This document shows, in pieces, positions 34,915 to 41,622 of a stretch of 44,536 bases of DNA (the first letter of the stretch is position 1; every line of letters begins with the position of its first letter). The notes under the pieces are model-generated. The model saw nothing but the letters and a program-made list of their open reading frames with translations, did no database searches and was not told the origin of the DNA. The translations under genes were made by a program, and so were the position numbers. This DNA comes from Chloroflexota bacterium (GTDB lineage Bacteria; Chloroflexota; UBA4733): positions 1-44,536 of the forward strand of contig JAMCRV010000064.1 in NCBI GenBank assembly GCA_023381555.1, read 5' to 3'.

Positions 34915-36939
34915 TTACTCGACCATCGTCGGTACAATCGAATTGTTGCCCTCGTGCTCGTCGTCTGGGCTTTCTATCTGCGCGATCAACCTGGTGAGGC
35001 GGCCCGCCTCCGAGCTGCGATCCATGTATTCTTGATACGCCTGGTATGCCCGATTGATCAGTTCCTGGTACATGATCACTCGTGCATCGTAGGCACTCAA
35101 TGCCTTTTCGGAGGTGCTACGATCATCAAGTGTCTGCCAGTCGCTCAGTTCACGCCCCACGATGCATATGATCTCGATCGGTTCGGTTGGCCGCCCGTCA
35201 GCTACCAAGAGTTTGCGCAGCGCGCTCCGATACTTCATGACCTGGTCCTGAAGAATGGGAGTACTGAGCACCCTGTCAGCCTTCTTCAATTCGACAATGA
35301 TGTGCTTACCGGAAGCGGTGCGATACTTGATGTCCACGCGGCCAGCCCGCTCATCGTCGGATAGCCCGGCATCAATCTTCTCGAATTCGTTCTGCAGCCT
35401 GCTCTCCATGTACTCGGATGTGGCGGCGCGCTCCCAGGAAGGATCGAGCAGCCACAAATGGTCGAAAAGGTACTGCTGGATGGCCTTCTCCCTGGCGCTC
35501 TGCTCGACTTTCTCCCGAAGCGTCTTGATCACCTGGACCCTCTCCCTGACGATCTGGTGATATAGGGTAGCTTCGATGTCGTCCAGATTCGTGAATACCT
35601 GAGCGAGGGCTTGGAGGTTTTCCGTGGAGATCTGGTCGAGCGCGTCCAGATTCTCCTTATAGCGCAGGCTCTCGAACGCCAGAACCCCGTGAACGAACAA
35701 GCGACGCCGATCATCTTCCCGCTCCACGGCGATCTGGTTGATCCTGCCGAACAGCCGCTCCGCGCGCCGGCGAGTGTCCCCGTTCAATTCGTTCAACCAT
35801 TCTCTGATTGCGGGGAGCTCCTGCGCCTTCTCCGCTCCTTGGCGATTCCGTAGCTCGGTCCACCGACTTTCGATGTGCTTCAGTTCACGGTGGACGAGGG
35901 CCTTGAGTTCTTCGTAGCGCGGGTCATCTTCGATCACCCGCTGGCGGCTGGTGGTAGCGATGTCTTCCTGATCATCCACGTCCAAGAAGTTCGCATTGAT
36001 CTCACCCATGAGGTACTTCGTGTACATTCCGCCTTCCGAGAAGGCCTCCAGAATGTCCTCTTGAGCCAACTTCCCTCTGACAAGCACGGTGATCTTGTTC
36101 AGATTCTCATCAGCGTCCCGAAGAGAACCTGATTCCCCAACCGTGCCTATCCACCCGCTAATGTGATTGGGCGACCCGTCCAGACTATCCGGCCTGCACT
36201 CATTGTGCTCGAGCTTCGGGCACGCCTCGGCATACTGCTGACCGGTCTCCCCGTACCACCAGACGTACTGGAGTTTGCTGAAGTACTCCCTATCAGCCAA
36301 GGTGATCGGGGATCCATTGATGCGAACGTTGAAGTGATACTTCTTACCTATGATGCTAAACCGCCTGGCTAGGCGCTTGCGGAGCGCCGCCTCCGCCTGG
36401 TAGATCGCCTTCTTGAGCTCGGTCAGGACGACGCGAGTACCCCGCTCCAACTCTACGGTTTCCGCTGGCAACGGCTCCGGATAATAGGTGCCCTCACCCC
36501 CCGCTTTGATCTTCTCCTCGATGTCACCCAACACCATCCGGAATGCGCTCCGGTTGCCGTCCTTGGCGGTCTCTACCTCTATGACGCGAGCGACGGAGAA
36601 CAGTGACAGCTTGCCGATCCCTTTGCGCCCCATGACGGGTCGCTGCCATTTGGGGGTCACCGCCCCATCCTTCTGTGCACGTCTCTGGAAGCCGACGTTG
36701 AGGTACTTGTAGTTGACGTCGGCGTGGTCCATCCCGTGGCCGTCGTCCGTGATCTTGACCCAACCACCCTGTGGATCGAGATCGATGTCGACGTTCTCCG
36801 CGTCAGCGTCCCAGGAGTTCGCCACGACTTCGGCAAGCACCGCCGGAACGTTGCTGTAGAGATTGATGCCGAGGTGATTGAGGATGTTGAGGCTGAGAGT
36901 CAGCGAGTACGGGTGTGCAGGAGGCGCATCAGGCACCAT
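34915..36939 (-). CDS. GHKL ATPase (MutL/MORC/Hsp90-like) with C-terminal PD-(D/E)XK-like domain
   Basis: A 674-residue protein. The N-terminal GHKL ATPase shows AEVVANSWDADAENVDI (N box), ITDDGHGMDHAD (G1) and GRKGIGKLSLFSVA (G2). A long helical middle follows (about residues 330-500). Near the C-terminus, GRVDIKYRTASGKHIIVELK (about 533-552) followed by ILQDQVMKY has the D-(x)n-E-x-K layout of PD-(D/E)XK nucleases. GHKL ATPases beside DNA methylases are known in restriction-like systems, where they may sense DNA and license cutting. Its start overlaps the dcm-type stop by 11 bases, so the two are coupled. Confidence 0.8.
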   Translation of the reverse strand: MVPDAPPAHPYSLTLSLNILNHLGINLYSNVPAVLAEVVANSWDADAENVDIDLDPQGGWVKITDDGHGMDHADVNYKYLNVGFQRRAQKDGAVTPKWQRPVMGRKGIGKLSLFSVARVIEVETAKDGNRSAFRMVLGDIEEKIKAGGEGTYYPEPLPAETVELERGTRVVLTELKKAIYQAEAALRKRLARRFSIIGKKYHFNVRINGSPITLADREYFSKLQYVWWYGETGQQYAEACPKLEHNECRPDSLDGSPNHISGWIGTVGESGSLRDADENLNKITVLVRGKLAQEDILEAFSEGGMYTKYLMGEINANFLDVDDQEDIATTSRQRVIEDDPRYEELKALVHRELKHIESRWTELRNRQGAEKAQELPAIREWLNELNGDTRRRAERLFGRINQIAVEREDDRRRLFVHGVLAFESLRYKENLDALDQISTENLQALAQVFTNLDDIEATLYHQIVRERVQVIKTLREKVEQSAREKAIQQYLFDHLWLLDPSWERAATSEYMESRLQNEFEKIDAGLSDDERAGRVDIKYRTASGKHIIVELKKADRVLSTPILQDQVMKYRSALRKLLVADGRPTEPIEIICIVGRELSDWQTLDDRSTSEKALSAYDARVIMYQELINRAYQAYQEYMDRSSEAGRLTRLIAQIESPDDEHEGNNSIVPTMVE

Positions 36940-37972
36940 GCTGCTCCACGTGTCCTTTCAGCGACCTCGCCACTGCCCGGGCCAAGAGCACAGGCACAGC
37001 GTTTCCAATCAGACGCCCGACGCGTTTGAAGTGGACTTGTTCTTTCGGTGGCACGAACTCGTAGGTCGGTGGAAAGGTCTGGAGCAGCGCTCCCTCGCGG
37101 AGCGACAGACCGCGGTCCTGGTCGGGATGACCGAAGCGACCGTTGCCAAAACCGTAGAACTGGGTGGTGATCGTCGGTCCCGGCTTGCCCCATTCCATTC
37201 GTCCGTACACCGATGGATAGGTCTTGCCGGTCTTTGCCTTATGGCAGGCCGCAACCAAGTCGTCGTCCCAATCGCGCCATGTGCCTCCGGGCTGCGACTT
37301 TCGGATGCGCTTCAAGTTGATCCCGGCCAATCGGGATGCGACGTGCAGCCGATCGTGTGGATCGACGCCTCCGGCTGCTAGCGATGGCAGACGACCAATT
37401 ATATGCCTGACCGTCGGGCGGCTTTCCTCGCAATAGGTGGGAGCAATGAGCTCGACCGGACCGAATACCGAGGCGAACCCTACCAGCCTGGTCCGGGTTT
37501 GCGGGACGCCATAAAGGCGGCACTTCACCTCGAATTCGGTCCAGTGATACCCCCACTCCTTAAGCGTTTTCACCAATTCGGCATACGACGGGTGCTTTCG
37601 CAACTGGAGCACATTCTCGATCGTCGCCAGTTCCGGGCGCACGTGCTCGACGATCCGACGATAAGCATCGATCAGGTGCCACCGGTCTTCGTACACCGGC
37701 TTGCGGCCCCTCGAGTAGTTCGAGTAGGGCTGGCACGGCGCACAGCCAGCGATAGTCCGAATCACGCCTTTGGGGAACAGCCCTGCCACTTCGGCAGGGT
37801 CTAGCCCACTTACATCCTGCTCGACGAATGGGACTCCGTTATTGTGCTCATACGGGTACCGGCACGCCGGGTCAAGGTCGTAGCCCGCCAGAACGCGCAC
37901 TCCTTCATCGAGCAGGCCGCGGGTAAGCCCGCCCGCGCCGCAGAAGAGATCCACGGCGCAAAGAGACGTCAC
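36929..37972 (-). CDS. dcm: DNA cytosine-C5 methyltransferase
   Basis: A 347-residue enzyme that methylates C5 of cytosine in a specific DNA site. Motif I is DLFCGAGGLTRGLLDEG, the catalytic Cys is in GCAPCQPYSNYSR, then the Glu of motif VI (ATIENVLQL), QTRTRLVGF (motif VIII) and RLIGNAVPVLLARAV (motif X). The target-recognition region is between motifs VIII and IX and cannot be read for specificity. A GTG start at 37972 follows GGGAGA. A vsr gene is divergent, as expected for a C5 methylase that raises T:G mismatches. Confidence 0.95.
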   Translation of the reverse strand: MTSLCAVDLFCGAGGLTRGLLDEGVRVLAGYDLDPACRYPYEHNNGVPFVEQDVSGLDPAEVAGLFPKGVIRTIAGCAPCQPYSNYSRGRKPVYEDRWHLIDAYRRIVEHVRPELATIENVLQLRKHPSYAELVKTLKEWGYHWTEFEVKCRLYGVPQTRTRLVGFASVFGPVELIAPTYCEESRPTVRHIIGRLPSLAAGGVDPHDRLHVASRLAGINLKRIRKSQPGGTWRDWDDDLVAACHKAKTGKTYPSVYGRMEWGKPGPTITTQFYGFGNGRFGHPDQDRGLSLREGALLQTFPPTYEFVPPKEQVHFKRVGRLIGNAVPVLLARAVARSLKGHVEQHGA

Positions 37973-38000
37973 TTCGGTTCTCCCATCTAGAACTGTTAGG

Positions 38001-38006
38001 ATTATA
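38001..38006 (-). promoter_or_regulatory. -10 box of the dcm-GHKL operon
   Basis: On the minus strand the sequence TATAAT is a perfect consensus -10 box about 30 bases before the dcm start codon, in the 190-base divergent gap between dcm and vsr. No good -35 hexamer is seen, so the promoter may be activator-dependent or the -35 is degenerate. Confidence 0.45.
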
Positions 38007-38162
38007 CTGTGCGGTAGCCATCAGGTAGGGGAGGCGTAAGAGCGTGCCCCCGAATGTATCGCACTGGTCCACCCTTCGGAAGTTGACGAAGGCGGTAGGG
38101 AAGCCGATCGTGGCTGGTCGTCCAGACACAAGCGATTCGAAGGCGATCCAAGGGATAAAGGA

Positions 38163-38621
38163 GTGGTGTCGCTGAAAGCCGGGATTAGGCAGGAGCCGAG
38201 GCCCCTCGGTCACCGCCCTCTGAGCCGCTCGGAGCACATGGGCAGGGTGAAAAGCAAGAACTCCGTGGCCGAGCGTACGCTCCGCTCAGCGCTTCATGCA
38301 GAGGGACTTCGGTTCCGTCTCCACCGACGCATCGAAGGTGTGACGGTCGACGTCGTGTTCCCCGGACCGAAGGTCGGCATCTTCGTCGATGGCTGTTTCT
38401 GGCATGGTTGCCCGGAGCACGCGACGTTTCCCAAGTCGAACACGGACTATTGGCTGCCGAAATTGGCGGAGAACAAGGAGCGCGACAGACGGCAATCCGA
38501 CCATCTGCGCGCCGCAGGCTGGACAGTAATCCGGGTATGGGAACATGATTGCTCGCCACCCGCGACGGAAGTCCTAGCCGGCATCGTGAAGGCCTGCCGC
38601 ACGGGCGGTGACGATCGATGA
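38163..38621 (+). CDS. vsr: very short patch repair endonuclease
   Basis: A 152-residue Vsr nuclease, which nicks T:G mismatches arising from deamination of 5-methylcytosine at the partner methylase's site. SEHMGRVKSKNSVAERTLRS and VDVVFPGPKVGIFVDGCFWHGCPEH carry the catalytic Asp and zinc-binding Cys/His, with WTVIRVWEHD near the C-terminus. The GTG at 38163 gives a slightly long N-terminus; a start nearer the SEHMGRVK segment is possible. The stop overlaps the next gene's ATG as ATGA. Confidence 0.92.
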   Translation: MVSLKAGIRQEPRPLGHRPLSRSEHMGRVKSKNSVAERTLRSALHAEGLRFRLHRRIEGVTVDVVFPGPKVGIFVDGCFWHGCPEHATFPKSNTDYWLPKLAENKERDRRQSDHLRAAGWTVIRVWEHDCSPPATEVLAGIVKACRTGGDDR

Positions 38622-38938
38622 GCATCGCTCCCCCGGAGTCGAGCCAACTCGTCGAGGTCCGCAGACGACAATGGGTCGTTGCGGAGGTGCAGGCCTCCAC
38701 CCCGGGCGGAGCAGATGTCTCGCATCCGCAGCACTTTGTTACGCTCACATCCCTCGACGAGGATGCGCTGAACGAATCCCTGGCGGTGGTCTGGGAACTC
38801 GAGCCCGGTGCTCGGGTCCTCGAAACGGCCGGCCTTCCTACCATCGACGGATGGGACTCGTGCGAACGCCTCGAGGCGTTTCTGGACGCCGTTCGCTGGG
38901 GGGCTGCCACGAACGCCGACCGATCCCTGCTCCAGGCG
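38618..38938 (+). pseudogene. N-terminal fragment of a DrmD-like SNF2 helicase
   Basis: The first about 107 codons match, from memory, the N-terminus of DISARM-type SNF2 helicases (DrmD): QLVEVRRRQWVVAEVQ, LAVVWELEPGARVLETAGLP and ERLEAFLDAVRWGA. The match then stops at SLLQA, where the intact protein would continue into the helicase core with its ATP-binding loop. What follows is antisense of another gene. The start overlaps vsr (ATGA), so in the intact ancestor vsr and this helicase were in one operon. The fragment lacks all helicase motifs. Confidence 0.7.
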
Positions 38939-39657
38939 ACGACGAGGACCTGCCAGTCGAGCGGCGCCGGGTACAAGCGACCCCCAGGGGTCGAATGCCC
39001 CCCACAGCCGATTGATGATCTCGGCAAGATCATGGATCGTTCGTGCGGCATCCGGTGGCATTCTCAGGTGGTAGGTCGGGTGCGCAACGTGATTCCGAAT
39101 GCGCCGATACACCTCCTCGGTTCTCCTATTGCGCTGGCCGTGGAGCAAGCCCTCCTCCCTCGCCCACTTCAGGAGGTGGGCGAACGTCGCCCGGAACTCC
39201 AGCGGCTGCCCAGTCGAGCGGAGCTTTAGCTGCCACGCCGATTTCGCATAAGAGCCGCCACGAGTGACCGCTTGGAACACATCCTCGAAGGACTGCACGG
39301 TCATGGAGTCTTCGTCTCCCGTTTTCACGTTGACGAAGGAGATCATTCCGTCGAAGTAGGTCACAAACCGCTTCCGGAACGCCTGCTCCATGACTAACCA
39401 AGAGAGATCGTCAGCAACGGTGAACGCTTCGAGCGGGTGAGGATGCTCCACAGCTACGGCATCCTCACCCGCTCGAAGCTGTTTCGCGTGTCGTCGGGGA
39501 CATCGGGATGGAGGTCGCAGCTCGCAATCACTTCTTGCTAGAACTCGGCTGCATACTCCGGCTTGAGAATGCTGCCGGTGCTCAGTCCTAGCGGCGTGAA
39601 CTGAAGGGTTCGCTCGTCAGGAGTGATTAGATCAGCGAACGTCTTGATTGGTGCCAT
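38939..39657 (-). pseudogene. broken unrecognised protein with RN-x3-H (HEPN-like) motif
   Basis: A gene downstream of the UvrD helicase. It starts MAPIKTFADLITPDERTLQF at 39657, 18 bases after the helicase stop. Lesions: (1) amber TAG at 39538-39540 in place of a likely CAG; (2) a hairpin at 39426-39479 whose loop is inverted, with a lost base; (3) a shift in a run of six C at 38998-39003; (4) loss of the 3' end at the junction with the helicase fragment. The body, read through the lesions, holds EAFTVADDLSWLVMEQAF and ends RRIRNHVAHPT then IHDLAEIINRLWG; the RN-x3-H is typical of HEPN RNases. I do not recognise the family. Confidence 0.65.
39426..39479. repeat. perfect 21-bp inverted repeat with 12-nt loop inside the broken gene
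   Basis: The arms GCTTCGAGCGGGTGAGGATG plus C (39426-39446) and its exact reverse complement (39459-39479) enclose the loop TCCACAGCTACG. The minus-strand frame of the broken gene reads NSFERVRM and then meets a stop in the loop. With the loop flipped, it reads on as LHSYGILTR, so the loop is inverted relative to the ancestral gene. Confidence 0.85.
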
Positions 39658-39675
39658 TGTTCGCAGTGTCCCAAA

Positions 39676-41622
39676 TCACGATCCCACGAGGTACGAGTCC
39701 AACCAGTCGGGACCCGCAGACGGATGAAGAGCGCCCGTCCCCAACTCTCTGAGATATCTACTCGCGATCGTCGGGGCGGCTTTGATGTCGCCCACTTTCC
39801 GAATCTTGCTCTTCATAACCTGAACCCGCAGGCTCATGGCCAGTCCGAGTTCCATCTTGCTCGAATAGGTCAGCACCAACTGGGAAGAAGCACGGGTGAT
39901 CGCGACGTACAAGAGTCGTCGCTGTTCCTCGACCGCTGCCGCAATCTGCGCCTCGGTCGCGCGGTCAGGGGTCGGGAGCGTCGGGACGATCCCATCGACC
40001 ATTCCGACGACGTAGACCACCGGGCTCGTCAAACCCTTTGACTTGTGGAGGCTCATGATGCGCACGTATTCCGGGCTCGGCGGAACGTCAACCTGGGTGA
40101 TCCCCGTGATGAGTGCGTTAAGGAGTTCTCTCGGTGAAGTCGCTACCTCGACCGCCTTAAGCGCAAGTGCCCGAAGATCAGAAACGGCCTCGACGTTTCC
40201 TGGAAACAGGGAATCGACAAGAAGCGGCAGGTCGTCGAGCGGCAGTTTCTCGATGAACCCAAGGGCATGGTTGTACTGATCGAGAAAGGCTCGGCAGTTG
40301 ACCGGGAGCTTCGATCCAGCCCGTGCGGCTTCCAGCGCTTTCCTCTCCGTGATCCCGCTGGATCGGCAGTACTCCATGAGCTTCTGGTACGCAGGCGCCC
40401 GAGCGTTCTGGTCGCCATAGCCGAGGATGACCCGGAGGGAGACGGAGTCGTCCTTCACCGCGAGCCAGAGGAGCGCGAGGGCGCGCTGGGCGTCTGGCGT
40501 GCGGACCGCCTCTTCCGTGAAGAACGAGTGCGCTGCGACGTCAAGGGAAGTCAGAGCCTTCCGTATCGCTTCGCCAATCTTGTGGCGACCCGTCAGCACG
40601 AGGATGTCTCCCGGCTGGCGCCGTTCATTCTGGACATCCGAAACGATCGCGGCGACGACACCTTCGATTTCGTCATCCAGCTCCGGCCACTGAACGATCG
40701 CCACGTCACCGTCCGTGTCTGCGTGGAGACAGTCCAGCGCGGGCTTGTCCCGGCCCATGGCATGCGAGATAAGGGAGTTCGCCATCGAGAGGATGCGTCG
40801 GGGACATCGGCCACAGACGTTGATGACGTGACTCTCGACGTCTGCACGCTCCCAGAACTGCTGAATGCCTATGGGATTCGCATGGCGGAAGCCGTAGATC
40901 GACTGGTCATCATCCCCGGCGACGCAAAGCGCCGTCGAACCTGATTCAGCCAGAAGGTTCAGAAGATGCTGCTCCAAGAAGTTGAGGTCCTGGTATTCGT
41001 CCACGATGACGTGATCGAACGCTTGGAGGTCGTCGGCGAGGGGATTGTGCCTCAGGTAGTCGTACGCCAGCGGTACGACCTCGCCGATCAGCATGGCGTG
41101 ATGGTGGATCAGCCACTGGATGACCTGCGCCTCAAATGCCTTATCCGTCGAACCAACGGCGAGCCCAGGGTGGTCCTTTTTACCCCGTGCCCAGCCAGCT
41201 TCGAAGGCTTCGAGAAGGTCCCTCCGCTTGAAGATGTTGTCGAAGTCGCCTTCGAGATCACGGAGCATGAGATCGGCTTCGTGATTCATCAGCGGTCGTG
41301 GCGTCCGCCCGGTGATCGCGAGGACGGCGTCTCGTTGGAGCAGGCTGAAGCAGTACGAGTGGAGAGTCGTCGCTCGCACGTCGTCAGCGCCCTCGACGCC
41401 GAGTGCTGCCACCTTCCTACGCAGATCGTGAGCTGCCGTCCGAGTGAAGGACAGTAGAAGGATCCGCTCACCTGGCACACCTTCACTGAGAAGACGAACG
41501 ACCCGACGCATTAGGCCGTAACTCGTCTTGCCGGTGCCCGGGCCTGCTAGGACGCCGATCCGACGCTCAGTAGAGCCAGCGAATGCTCGATGAGGACCAG
41601 CGATACCGTCGTCCCAGATCAC
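39676..41622 (-). CDS. UvrD/Rep-family superfamily 1 DNA helicase
   Basis: A 648-residue helicase. Walker A is VLAGPGTGKTSYGLM, motif II is VDEYQDLN, motif III is GDDDQSIYGFR, motif V is IMSLHKSKGLTSPV and motif VI is LLYVAITRA. The GTG at 41622 is preferred; it overlaps the Res stop as GTGA, showing coupling, and removes about 49 junk residues. In defence islands, such helicases often work with a nuclease partner. It has no nuclease domain itself. Confidence 0.9.
   Translation of the reverse strand: MIWDDGIAGPHRAFAGSTERRIGVLAGPGTGKTSYGLMRRVVRLLSEGVPGERILLLSFTRTAAHDLRRKVAALGVEGADDVRATTLHSYCFSLLQRDAVLAITGRTPRPLMNHEADLMLRDLEGDFDNIFKRRDLLEAFEAGWARGKKDHPGLAVGSTDKAFEAQVIQWLIHHHAMLIGEVVPLAYDYLRHNPLADDLQAFDHVIVDEYQDLNFLEQHLLNLLAESGSTALCVAGDDDQSIYGFRHANPIGIQQFWERADVESHVINVCGRCPRRILSMANSLISHAMGRDKPALDCLHADTDGDVAIVQWPELDDEIEGVVAAIVSDVQNERRQPGDILVLTGRHKIGEAIRKALTSLDVAAHSFFTEEAVRTPDAQRALALLWLAVKDDSVSLRVILGYGDQNARAPAYQKLMEYCRSSGITERKALEAARAGSKLPVNCRAFLDQYNHALGFIEKLPLDDLPLLVDSLFPGNVEAVSDLRALALKAVEVATSPRELLNALITGITQVDVPPSPEYVRIMSLHKSKGLTSPVVYVVGMVDGIVPTLPTPDRATEAQIAAAVEEQRRLLYVAITRASSQLVLTYSSKMELGLAMSLRVQVMKSKIRKVGDIKAAPTIASRYLRELGTGALHPSAGPDWLDSYLVGS

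Noticed and set aside
39426-39479. The inverted repeat as an invertible switch for phase variation.
   Set aside because: A 12-nt loop is too short for recombinase inversion, no invertase gene is adjacent, and other lesions would keep the gene dead in either orientation.
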